From positions 1 through 16,465 of the forward strand of contig DATMSM010000038.1 in NCBI GenBank assembly GCA_035565355.1: a stretch of DNA of 16,465 bases, written 5' to 3'. The translations under genes were made by a program, and so were the position numbers. Positions 1 to 7,127 of this stretch are shown in pieces (within the stretch, counting starts at the first letter, position 1; each line of letters begins with the position of its first letter). The notes beneath the pieces are model-generated. The model was given only the letters and a program-made list of their open reading frames with translations, was not told the DNA's origin and did no database searches. Origin of the DNA: Ga0074130 sp035565355. GTDB lineage: Bacteria > Pseudomonadota > Gammaproteobacteria > Burkholderiales > Rhodocyclaceae.

Positions 1-1
1 A

Positions 2-397
2 AGCGGCGCGGACTGCCCCGGCTTTACGCCGCTGGCTGCGGACGCGAGCGCAAGCTCGCGCGCCTATGCCGCCTTTCTGAATGGGCAGACTGTCGATACG
101 AAATTACTGCCGACGCACTACGCCGGCTTCAGCGATGCGGCCAGCCTGTCGCGTATTGAGGCGCCCCTGCCGCGTCTGATCGCGGCAGGGGTGTTGTTGC
201 GCAGAAATGCCTTGCCGCCCGAGGGTGTGGCCGTAGCCGTCGAGACCGCGTCCGCACAAGGTTGGCGCCGGCCTTTGCTGGCCTGGCTGGGGGTACAGGA
301 AAGAGTCGCAGCGGCGCGCGGTGATAACGCGTTAGCCGAGCAGGCACGGCGGCGCGCGGCGCTGGTGGGCGGCACCCGCGCTTCAAGCGCACCGTAG
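2..397 (+). CDS. C-terminal part of an unrecognised protein (5' end outside window)
   Basis: The frame is open from the left edge of the window and ends at TAG 395-397, giving about 131 residues. It is a coding tail rather than a chance frame: it is continuous, Ala/Arg/Leu-rich with GC-rich third positions, and is followed at once by a terminator. The visible part has no membrane helix and no catalytic motif I recognise. The last 45 residues look helical and charged (WLGVQERVAAARG, then AEQARRRAAL), as at the end of a helical domain. An internal ATG at 191 is in frame, but the open frame continues upstream of it, so I treat it as internal. I do not recognise the family and assign no function. 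The gene converges on the hydrolase gene at 450-1412 and shares its terminator. Confidence 0.6.
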   Translation, partial: SGADCPGFTPLAADASASSRAYAAFLNGQTVDTKLLPTHYAGFSDAASLSRIEAPLPRLIAAGVLLRRNALPPEGVAVAVETASAQGWRRPLLAWLGVQERVAAARGDNALAEQARRRAALVGGTRASSAP

Positions 398-401
398 ATA
401 A

Positions 402-432
402 AAAAGGGAAGGCCAGGCCTTCCCTTATTTTG
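402..432. terminator. Bidirectional Rho-independent terminator
   Basis: A perfect inverted repeat has arms at 404-414 (AAGGGAAGGCC) and 416-426 (GGCCTTCCCTT); in RNA the inner pairs would open to form a short loop. It is followed on the plus strand by TATTTTG. It is preceded by a run of A (400-405), which becomes a T-tract on the minus strand. It sits 7 bp after the plus-strand stop and 24 bp after the minus-strand hydrolase stop, so it can end both converging transcripts. Confidence 0.85.
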
Positions 433-449
433 TAACGCAGCGAGGACGC

Positions 450-1412
450 TCAGGGCGCACTCTGGTAGTTGAGCGGCAGCCACTCGTAGCCGATCGCCGT
501 TTTGCGGATATGCCCCAGCCCCGGGAAGGACAAGTGTGCGGCCGCGGTCAGGTCACCGTTCTTGGCGATCTTGTTGAACACCTTGATGCGCTGCTTGACC
601 GCATTCTTGTTATCGCTGTCGAAGCCGATCGACACCTTGGGGTGGTCGAACTGCACGGCGGCGACATGGATCAGGTCGCCGATGATGAGCAGGCGCTGGC
701 CCTTGCTCTCCACCGCAATGGTGCTGTGGCCCGGCGTGTGGGCGTGTGTGACCTGGGCGCGGATGCCGGGTAGCAGATCGGTGTCGCCGCTGAAGGGCTT
801 GAACATGCCGGCATCGACATAAGGCTTGAGCATGGCCTGCGCACCCTGGAAGAAGCCCTTGGACTCTTCGGGCGCCTGGGCCAGATTGTCGGCGCTCAGC
901 CAGTAGTCGGCATCTTCCTGCTCGGCGCGCACCATGGCATTCGGGAACACGCGCTGGCCGTTCACCGCCAGGCCGCCGACATGGTCGGGGTGCAGGTGGG
1001 TGATGATGATTTCGTCCACCTGTTCCGGCTGGTAACCGGCTGCCTTGAGGTTGGTGAGCAGCTTGCCCAGGGTCGGGCCGAACAGCGCGCCGGCGCCGGT
1101 ATCGATCAGCACCAGCTTGTCGCCGGTATTGACGAGGAAGCCATTGACCGAGGTTTCCACCGGCAGCGGCAGGTGGTGATGGTCGAGCGCCTTCTTCAGG
1201 TTGCGGTGGCTGATGCCCTTGAGCAGCGTGTCCACCGGCAGGCCCACGGTGCCGTCGGACAGCGCGGTGATTTCAAAGTCGCCGAGCATGGTGCGGTAGT
1301 AACCCGGCGCTTGTGTCTTGACCAGGGGCGCGGCCGCATGCGCCGTCGCCACATAGGCGCCCAGGCTGGTGGCGGCAATGCAGGCGGCGAGGAGGGTGTG
1401 CTTGAGTTTCAT
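450..1412 (-). CDS. Secreted MBL-fold hydrolase, methyl parathion hydrolase / dihydrocoumarin hydrolase family
   Basis: A 320-residue metallo-beta-lactamase-fold hydrolase with a signal peptide of about 26 residues (cationic MKLKH, hydrophobic core, ending AHA), so probably exported. The mature part matches methyl parathion hydrolase (MPH) as I remember it almost end to end: APGYYR near 35-40, LGDFEITALSDGTV at 43-56, LFGPTLG at 110-116, NLKAAGYQPEQVDEI at 121-135, SKGFF at 184-188, HLSFPGLGHI at 293-302. The dinuclear metal ligands are all present: H139, H141, D143 and H144 in HLHPDH, then H225, D246 and H293. The aromatic pocket residues of MPH are kept as F111, W171 and F187. At the five positions reported to separate MPH from its dihydrocoumarin-hydrolase ancestor, this protein has the ancestral state (L63, no Ser insertion, H249, I262, F264), so a lactonase/esterase role is likelier than phosphotriesterase. 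The start is supported by GGAG six bases before the ATG. The MFS gene lies 37 bp upstream on the same strand. The natural substrate is unknown. Confidence 0.9.
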   Translation of the reverse strand: MKLKHTLLAACIAATSLGAYVATAHAAAPLVKTQAPGYYRTMLGDFEITALSDGTVGLPVDTLLKGISHRNLKKALDHHHLPLPVETSVNGFLVNTGDKLVLIDTGAGALFGPTLGKLLTNLKAAGYQPEQVDEIIITHLHPDHVGGLAVNGQRVFPNAMVRAEQEDADYWLSADNLAQAPEESKGFFQGAQAMLKPYVDAGMFKPFSGDTDLLPGIRAQVTHAHTPGHSTIAVESKGQRLLIIGDLIHVAAVQFDHPKVSIGFDSDNKNAVKQRIKVFNKIAKNGDLTAAAHLSFPGLGHIRKTAIGYEWLPLNYQSAP

Positions 1413-1449
1413 GATGGCTCCGTGGGTGTCATTGCGGATAGCAGCGACT

Positions 1450-2673
1450 CTAGCAGAGGCGGCTTGAGTTTGACTGGCATTGATTGCGCCGGGCCAGCCA
1501 CGCCAGCATGAGCAGGGTTGCGGCGACGAGCGGTATCAGCGCCGCATTGATGGCGTTCCAGCCGGCGCTGCCGAGGAAATGCCCCGAGCTGAATGAGGCT
1601 ACGGCCGAAGTGCCGAAGATCAGAAAATCGTTGAGGGCCTGTACCTTGGCGCGCTCCGATGGCGCATACACATCGGTGACCATTGCCGTCGCGCCGATGA
1701 AGCCGAAGTTCCAGCCCAGACCGAGTAGGATCAGCGAACCCCAGAAGTGCAGCAACTCCAGTCCCGACAGGGCGAGCAGGCCGGAGACCGCAATCAGCAG
1801 CAGACCCGCGCCGGTGACAGCGATCTTGCCGAAGCGCGCGATCAGGTGGCCGGTGAAGAAGCTGGGCGCAAACATCGCCAGCACATGCCACTGGATGCCC
1901 AGCACCGAAGCGCCGACCGTATGCCCGCAGCCGAGCATGGCCATCGGCGCGGCGGTCATGATGAAGCTCATCGCACCGTAGGTCACCACGCCGGCGGTGA
2001 CTGCAACGAAAAATTCCGGCCGTCGCGCAATGCTGACTAGGGAACGCGCCGCACCCTCGGCGGCGACGGCTTGCGGCGACGGCATGCGTAGCAATAGCAG
2101 TAAGGGGAGTGCCAGCAGGGCCAAGCCCGCCTGACCGAAGAAACTGCCCGCGAAGGGCGCGCCGGGCAGCGCGTCGCGCGTCCAGATCACCACCTGCGGA
2201 CCGACTACCGCTGCAACCAGGCCGCCGACCATGATGCGCGAGATGGCCTTGGCCCGCAGCGAAGGCGCCACGCTGTCGGATGCGGCAAAGCGGTAGCTCT
2301 GCACACAGGCGGCGTAAAAACCGGCGATCAGAGTGCCGCCGCAGAAGATCCAGAAGCTTTCGCGCAGGATGCCGAAGGCGGCGACCAGCCCGGCGCTCAG
2401 CCCCATCAACGCGCCCAGCGCATAGGCGGCGCGCCGCCCCCAGCGCCGCATCAACAGCGCGGCGGGTATGGTTGAAAGCGCCAGGCCCAGGCTGAAAACG
2501 CTGACCGGCAGGGTCGATAGGGAAGGCGTATCCGTCAGCCGCTGCCCGACGATGCCGCCCAGCGAGATGATGATGGGTACCGATGCGGCGCCCAAGGCTT
2601 GAGCCATCACCAGCAGCCAGACGTTGCGGGCGGTTTGGGCCGCGGCGTCAGGGGCGGTGGCTTGGATAGTCAT
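1450..2673 (-). CDS. MFS transporter, substrate unknown
   Basis: Major facilitator superfamily protein of about 407 residues, the family's usual size, with roughly twelve hydrophobic segments in two halves. The cytoplasmic loop between helices 2 and 3 carries the family-typical basic patch (LLMRRWGRRAAYALGALMG). Helix 4-5 has a GGLVAAVVGPQVV motif seen in proton-driven exporters. It acts in the inner membrane; the substrate cannot be read from sequence. The start is uncertain. ATG at 2673 gives MTIQATAPDAAAQTARN before the first helix. An in-frame ATG at 2712 would add 13 basic residues, but its only purine-rich stretch (TTAGG) abuts the ATG. Neither has a good Shine-Dalgarno sequence. The stop lies 37 bp before the hydrolase ATG, so the two genes are probably co-transcribed; the exporter could move the hydrolase's substrate or product, which is inference. 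Confidence 0.85.
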   Translation of the reverse strand: MTIQATAPDAAAQTARNVWLLVMAQALGAASVPIIISLGGIVGQRLTDTPSLSTLPVSVFSLGLALSTIPAALLMRRWGRRAAYALGALMGLSAGLVAAFGILRESFWIFCGGTLIAGFYAACVQSYRFAASDSVAPSLRAKAISRIMVGGLVAAVVGPQVVIWTRDALPGAPFAGSFFGQAGLALLALPLLLLLRMPSPQAVAAEGAARSLVSIARRPEFFVAVTAGVVTYGAMSFIMTAAPMAMLGCGHTVGASVLGIQWHVLAMFAPSFFTGHLIARFGKIAVTGAGLLLIAVSGLLALSGLELLHFWGSLILLGLGWNFGFIGATAMVTDVYAPSERAKVQALNDFLIFGTSAVASFSSGHFLGSAGWNAINAALIPLVAATLLMLAWLARRNQCQSNSSRLC

Positions 2674-2783
2674 GTTGCGGGGCTTTCGGCGGTGGATATC
2701 CAGAATGAGCATCCTAATCGAAAGCTCGGAGTATCGCGGAGGCAGGTGCGGGGGGTAGGAAGATCAACTGGCATTCCAAAATT

Positions 2784-2824
2784 AAAACGCCCGGCAACCA
2801 TAAAAGACTGCTGGGCGTTTTTTT
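2784..2824. terminator. Rho-independent terminator closing the Liv operon
   Basis: Thirteen-pair stem with one G-T pair: AAAACGCCCGGCA at 2784-2796 pairs with TGCTGGGCGTTTT at 2809-2821 around a 12-base loop. On the minus strand the stem is followed by TTTTAATTTT, so it ends the transcript of livF (stop at 2862-2864). The plus-strand T-run (2818-2824) makes it bidirectional in form, but I see no plus-strand gene needing it. It insulates the Liv operon from the MFS gene that starts about 110 bp further on. Confidence 0.9.
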
Positions 2825-2861
2825 GAGCTCGTCAAATATCTCGACAGAGCTGCGAGGTGGT

Positions 2862-3578
2862 TTAGCCCAAATAGGCTGCGATCACTCGTTCATCCTTCTG
2901 CAACTCGGCCGGTACGCCTTCCACCGCAATCTTGCCGCGTTCCATCACATAGGCGTAGTCGGCGACCTCGAGCGCGCTCTTGGCGAACTGTTCGACCAGC
3001 AGCAGCGTGATGCCGGCTTCCTTGAGGCGGCGGATGATGGCGAAGACTTCCTGCACGATCACCGGGGCCAGGCCCATCGAGGGTTCGTCGAGCAGCATGA
3101 CCTTGGGTTGTGCCATGAGTGCGCGGCCGATGGCGAGCATTTGCTGTTCGCCGCCGGAGAGGGTGCCGGCGTGCTGCAGGCGGCGCTCCTTCAGGCGTGG
3201 GAACAGGGCGTAGACCTTGTCCAGTTCTTCCTGCGCTGCGGCGTGGAAGCCAAAGAAGCGCGGCAGGCGGCGATAGGCGCCGAGCAAGAGATTGTCTTCG
3301 ACATTGAGCGGCCCGAACACCTTGCGCCCTTCAGGCGAGTGGGCGAGGCCGAGTCTTGCGATCTTGGCGGCGTTGTAACCTTCGACCTCATTGCCTTCAA
3401 GCGTGACCTTGCCCTGGCTGGGGCGGATCATGCCGGAGATGGCGCGCATGGTCGTGGTCTTGCCGGCGCCGTTAGCGCCAATCAACGCGACCAGGGTGCC
3501 TTGCTTGACTTCGAGGTTCACGCCGTTGAGCACTTCGGCGCCGCCGTAGCCGGCGTACAGGTTTTCTACTTTCAGCAT
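2862..3578 (-). CDS. livF: Branched-chain-type ABC transporter ATP-binding protein LivF
   Basis: A 238-residue ABC ATPase of the LivF subgroup, one of the two nucleotide-binding proteins that power import through the LivH/LivM pore. Visible motifs in order: Walker A GANGAGKT at 34-41, family motif SPEGRKVF at 81-88, signature LSGGE at 140-144, Walker B MLLDEP at 161-166 with catalytic Glu165, then LLVEQ, where Gln replaces the switch His as is usual in LivF. The C-terminus VIAAYLG is also typical. The chosen start, MLKVENLYAGYGG, has GGGAG eight bases upstream; the frame stays open a further 135 bases into the preceding gene, but that part is unlike any LivF. It begins 23 bp after the LivM-LivG stop. 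The transported compound is not revealed by this subunit. Confidence 0.95.
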   Translation of the reverse strand: MLKVENLYAGYGGAEVLNGVNLEVKQGTLVALIGANGAGKTTTMRAISGMIRPSQGKVTLEGNEVEGYNAAKIARLGLAHSPEGRKVFGPLNVEDNLLLGAYRRLPRFFGFHAAAQEELDKVYALFPRLKERRLQHAGTLSGGEQQMLAIGRALMAQPKVMLLDEPSMGLAPVIVQEVFAIIRRLKEAGITLLLVEQFAKSALEVADYAYVMERGKIAVEGVPAELQKDERVIAAYLG

Positions 3579-3601
3579 GTCTTCTTCTCCCGCTTCTTTT
3601 T

Positions 3602-5533
3602 TTAAGCGGCTGCGCCGAGATAGGCCTCGACGACCTTGGGATTGCGCTTCACTTCTTCGGACGGGCCTTCGGCGATGACCTGGCCGCCGTCGAGCACGGT
3701 GACGGTGTTGCACAGCGCGGTGACGACGTCCATGTGGTGTTCGATCAGCACGATGGCGATGCCGCGGCCGTTGATGCGGCGGATGATCTCGACCAGATTG
3801 TGGGCGTCGGGATGCGCCAGGCCGGCGGCCGGTTCGTCGAGGATCAAGAGGCGCGGCTTGCGCGCCAGCGCGCGGGCGATTTCGAGGAAGCGCTGGGCGC
3901 CGTAGGTCAGGTCCTTGGCGCGGGACAGCGCCTGCGCTTCAAGACCTACTAATTGAAGAAGCGCCAGCGCGTCGGCTTGTGCCTTCTTCTCCTCGCCACG
4001 GGCGAGGCCCAGCAGCACCAGCGGCCAGGGCATTTTGTAGGTGTCGCGCAGCGCGACCATGACGTTGTCGAGCGCGGTGAGCTCGCCGAACAATTGCAGG
4101 TTCTGGAAGGTGCGCGAGACACCGGCGCCGGCGACCTGGTAGAGGCTGCCATAGGGCAGCGCCTTGCCGTCGAGCAGGAGCTCGCCGCTGGTCGGGGTGT
4201 ACAGGCCGGAGATCACATTCACGGCGGTGGATTTGCCGGAGCCGTTGGGACCGATCAGGCCGTGCACGGTGCCGGCCTTGACCACCATGTTCACGCCATC
4301 AACTGCCTTGACGCCGCCAAAGTGGCGCTTGAGTTGCTTGAGTTCGAGCAGGGTGGAGCCGTCGGCAGGCTGCATGGGCACCACCTCGTCGAGATCACTG
4401 GCCGGCGGCAGCGGGGCGGCGGGAACGCGGAAGAGCTTGGTCAGCAGCTTGCCGGCAAAGCCCATCAGGCCTTCGGGCAGGCCGACCACGACCGAGAACA
4501 GCATCAGCGCGAAGATGGCCTTGCGCCAGTCTTCGGTGTTGGACACGGTGAAGCTGCCGATCACCAGCATGGCCATGGCGACGACCGGGGCCAGGGTCTG
4601 AAACTTGAATGCTGCGCTCTTGTCCCCGCTCTTGCTCATCAGGCCTTGCACTACGCCGATCAGGGCGATAAGCAGGCCGGCGATGGAGAAGAAGCGGAAC
4701 ATGACCGGATTGGACAGCAGGTTGGGCAGCAGCACGATGAAGGCAGCGCCGACCACTGCACCCCAGAGACTCTTGCGTCCGCCGAGCACCACGCCGAGCA
4801 GTAGGATGACCATCAGCTCATAGGTGAAGGAGTGCGGATCGAGATACTGGAAGTTGAAGGCATACAGGCCGCCGGCCAGCCCACCGAGCGCGGAGCCGAA
4901 GGCGAAGGCGATGACCTTGTGGCGATAGGTGCCGACACCCATTGCATCGGTGGCGATGGGGCTGTCACGCAGCGCTTCGAAGGCACGGCCCCACTGCGAA
5001 GACAAGAGATTCCTCATGCCCATCCACACCAGCGCCAGCAGGCCGACGCACAGCCAGTAGAACCAGGTGGCGTCGAGGGCATGGCCGAACAGCGGCGGGC
5101 GCGTGACCGAGAAGCCCTGCGCGCCGAGCGTGAGTTCTTCCCATTCGAGCAGCACGGTAACCGCAAGTGCGCCGAAGCTCAGCGTGGCCAGCGCAAATTG
5201 CGGGCCTTCCAGGCGTAGCGCCGGCAGCGCGAGCAGGGCGCCGAGCACGAGGCAGAGCAGGAAGGCGCAGGCCAGGCCGAAGAGAATGCTGTAGCCGCCG
5301 TTGGTGACCAGCAGGCCGGCGGTGTAGGCGCCAATGCCGAGGAAGGCGGCTTGCGACAGATTGACCTGGCCGAGATAGCCAACGGTGACGTCGAGACCGA
5401 TCAGCAGGATGCCGTAGATGGCGAGCAGCGTCAGCAGACCCAGCGCAAACGGATTGGTGATGACGAGCGGAATGGCGGCGAGCACCAGCAAGGCGAGGAG
5501 TTCTGCACCGCGAATCAGGAGAAAGCGTTTCAT
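3602..5533 (-). CDS. Fused LivM permease - LivG ATPase of a branched-chain-type ABC importer
   Basis: A single 643-residue protein joining two normally separate subunits. Residues 1-370 are a LivM-type permease: GYLGQVNLSQAAFLGIGAY at 52-70 is the conserved LivM motif, and the cytoplasmic coupling loop is near 183-201 (AFEALRDSPIATDAMGVGT). After a Pro-rich linker (about 370-393) comes a LivG-type ATPase. It has Walker A GPNGSGKST at 428-436, Q-loop TFQNLQLF with Gln477, a signature reading LTYGA at 542-546 in place of the commoner LSYGQ, Walker B LLILDEP at 562-568 with Glu567, and switch His599. The permease part is longer than usual: two LivM-like end segments (281-299 and 337-360) are separated by an extra helix near 313-330. 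The start is supported by GAGAGAGG about 11 bases upstream. It lies 17 bp after livH and 23 bp before livF. Such fusions are known among proteobacterial transporters. Confidence 0.93.
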   Translation of the reverse strand: MKRFLLIRGAELLALLVLAAIPLVITNPFALGLLTLLAIYGILLIGLDVTVGYLGQVNLSQAAFLGIGAYTAGLLVTNGGYSILFGLACAFLLCLVLGALLALPALRLEGPQFALATLSFGALAVTVLLEWEELTLGAQGFSVTRPPLFGHALDATWFYWLCVGLLALVWMGMRNLLSSQWGRAFEALRDSPIATDAMGVGTYRHKVIAFAFGSALGGLAGGLYAFNFQYLDPHSFTYELMVILLLGVVLGGRKSLWGAVVGAAFIVLLPNLLSNPVMFRFFSIAGLLIALIGVVQGLMSKSGDKSAAFKFQTLAPVVAMAMLVIGSFTVSNTEDWRKAIFALMLFSVVVGLPEGLMGFAGKLLTKLFRVPAAPLPPASDLDEVVPMQPADGSTLLELKQLKRHFGGVKAVDGVNMVVKAGTVHGLIGPNGSGKSTAVNVISGLYTPTSGELLLDGKALPYGSLYQVAGAGVSRTFQNLQLFGELTALDNVMVALRDTYKMPWPLVLLGLARGEEKKAQADALALLQLVGLEAQALSRAKDLTYGAQRFLEIARALARKPRLLILDEPAAGLAHPDAHNLVEIIRRINGRGIAIVLIEHHMDVVTALCNTVTVLDGGQVIAEGPSEEVKRNPKVVEAYLGAAA

Positions 5534-5550
5534 GTTCTTGTTTTCCTCTC

Positions 5551-6429
5551 TCAGACTTTACGGATGGTGGCTTTGCCGAAGATGCCGTTCGGGCGCAGCG
5601 CCAATGCCATGATGAGGAGGATCAGCCCCGGCGCTTCACGCCAGCCGCTGCCGAAGTAGATGCTGGCGAGGCCTTCAAGGGCACCGAGCACGATGCCGAC
5701 CAGGACCACACCGAAGCCGGAGTTGAGACCGGCGACAACGGCGACGGAGAAGGCCTTGAGCACCAGCACCATGGCCATGGTCGGGCCGACGGTGGTGATG
5801 GGAGAAATCAGGATGCCGGCGAGTGCGGCGACCATGCCCGACAGACCATAGGACAGCATCACCGTCTGCGTGGCCGAGATGCCCATCAGTTCAGCGGCAT
5901 CGCGGTCGGCGGAGACGGCTTCGAAGGCCTTGCCGAGCAGGGTGCGGCGCTTGAACAGTTCCACCAGACCCATGATGCCGAACACGCCGACGGCGACCGA
6001 GACTTCCATCCAGGTGATGTCTACGCCGAGGAAGTTGAAGGAGTCGGAGGGAATGGGCGTGGGGAAGGGACGGTCGTCGCGACCCCAGATGTTCTCGGCC
6101 AGCGAGAAGCCGAACAGGCCGACGATGATGGACAGCAGGATCCAGCCTTCGGATTTCTGTTCCAGCGCCAGGCGCACGGCGGCGCGTTCGACCACGAGGC
6201 CGAGCATGGCGCCGATGATGAGGCCGAGCGGAATCATGAGCCAGTAGGGCACGCCCAGGTTGAGCAGCGTCAGGCTGCAGAAGGCAGAGAGCATGACCAG
6301 TTCGCCCTGGCCGAAGTTGATGCTCTTGCTGGTGGCGAAGGTGAGCTGGAAGCCGTAGGCGACCAGTGCGTACACGAGACCCATGAAGGCGCCGCTGACG
6401 CAGATCTGGAGAAGAATGGAACTGTCCAT
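5551..6429 (-). CDS. livH: Branched-chain-type ABC transporter permease LivH
   Basis: A 292-residue inner-membrane permease, a normal length for LivH, forming the pore with the LivM half of the next protein. Conserved features are GLVYALVAYGFQLTFATSKSINFGQGELVML across 17-47 (the LivH N-terminal signature) and the ATPase-coupling loop LLGKAFEAVSADRDAAELMGIS near residues 164-185. It ends with PNGIFGKATIRKV, where family members carry a PxGLFG-type end. About eight hydrophobic helices are visible. The ATG has only a weak purine stretch (GGGG, about 11 bases upstream). It is separated from the preceding lipoprotein gene by 278 bp, the largest gap in the operon, so an internal promoter is possible. 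Confidence 0.94.
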   Translation of the reverse strand: MDSSILLQICVSGAFMGLVYALVAYGFQLTFATSKSINFGQGELVMLSAFCSLTLLNLGVPYWLMIPLGLIIGAMLGLVVERAAVRLALEQKSEGWILLSIIVGLFGFSLAENIWGRDDRPFPTPIPSDSFNFLGVDITWMEVSVAVGVFGIMGLVELFKRRTLLGKAFEAVSADRDAAELMGISATQTVMLSYGLSGMVAALAGILISPITTVGPTMAMVLVLKAFSVAVVAGLNSGFGVVLVGIVLGALEGLASIYFGSGWREAPGLILLIMALALRPNGIFGKATIRKV

Positions 6430-6707
6430 GTTGCTTTTACCCCGCCCGGGCCTGTTGCCCGTGCCTAGCTGCCGATGTACGGCAGTCCTGATTGCCTTGA
6501 GATGCCGCCCTTGCGGGGCGACCCGAAAATTCTGAAAAGCGTGCGCCGCGTGATCTGACTATAGTTCGGCCAGCCTGATCGGCGCGCGATTCTGCCGTGT
6601 GTGTCTTGCTGTTTCCTTACGTGTGCGGGCTTGCGGAAAAGTGCATGTTTTTTGGGCGTATGCCTGTTTCCTCACATCGAACTGCGGATCGTGAAATGCT
6701 CCCCGCA
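6430..6707. other. 278-bp intergenic gap inside the Liv operon
   Basis: I find no credible gene here. A small GC stem lies around 6508-6522 (CGCCC, loop TTGCG, GGGCG) with no T-run after it on either strand. On the minus strand a TATAGT hexamer (6563-6558) sits about 129 bp before livH, but no -35-like hexamer lies at the right distance. The gap could hold a second promoter for livH-livMG-livF or an RNA-processing site that sets different levels of binding protein and permease. Both ideas are inference. Confidence 0.3.
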
Positions 6708-7118
6708 CTATTGCTGCCCAGGTAGATTCACCTTGAGGCGCGCGACGTCCGCTTCGGAAAAGTCGCCCATGCCGGTGCGTTGCAGGGTCCCGTCCTTGGC
6801 GTAGGTTCTGATCAGCATCTTGTTGTTCCAGCCGGTCCGGCCGGTATAAAACTCGAGGTAAGTGCGTGAGCCGTCGCTGTGACTGAAGGCAACGCTTTGT
6901 ACCGGGGAAGGGGGCCGCGCACGCAGCGTGCCCCAATCCTCGCGGTAGGTGTTGAGCCATTCGATGCAGCCAGCGAGCTGATCCGGTGCCAGGGTGTAGC
7001 GGCTGACGCCGGGGTTGATGACCTCGCCGCCAACGATGGGGGCCATGTCCGGCTTCGTGTCACCAAAGCACCCAAACAGGGGGAGTGCACACAGCACCGC
7101 AATCAGCATCGCTTTCAC
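6708..7118 (-). CDS. Small lipoprotein of unknown function, GTG start
   Basis: A 136-residue protein with a short signal sequence and a lipobox-like LPLFGC, giving lipidated Cys17. The +2 residue is Phe rather than Asp, so outer-membrane sorting is expected. The rest is one small globular region containing VAFSHSDGSRTYLEFYTGRTGW and RTYAKDGTLQRTGMGDFSEADVARL; I recognise no family. The start is decided by the ribosome site: AAGGAG lies seven bases before GTG 7118, whereas the next ATG (7109) would be too far from it. The gene begins 9 bp after the stop of the solute-binding protein gene, so the two are almost certainly co-transcribed. A lipoprotein here is not a standard Liv component; it might assist substrate capture or sense the envelope, which is inference only. 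Confidence 0.8.
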   Translation of the reverse strand: MKAMLIAVLCALPLFGCFGDTKPDMAPIVGGEVINPGVSRYTLAPDQLAGCIEWLNTYREDWGTLRARPPSPVQSVAFSHSDGSRTYLEFYTGRTGWNNKMLIRTYAKDGTLQRTGMGDFSEADVARLKVNLPGQQ

Positions 7119-7127
7119 TGCGTCTCC

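Noticed and set aside
2823..4804. Long plus-strand frames across livF and livMG (2823-3605, 3953-4804)
   Set aside because: They mirror the ABC transporter genes and contain no recognisable protein motif.
6558..6563. TATAGT as a livH promoter -10 on the minus strand
   Set aside because: No -35-like hexamer lies 16-18 bp upstream; kept only as a remark in the gap entry.
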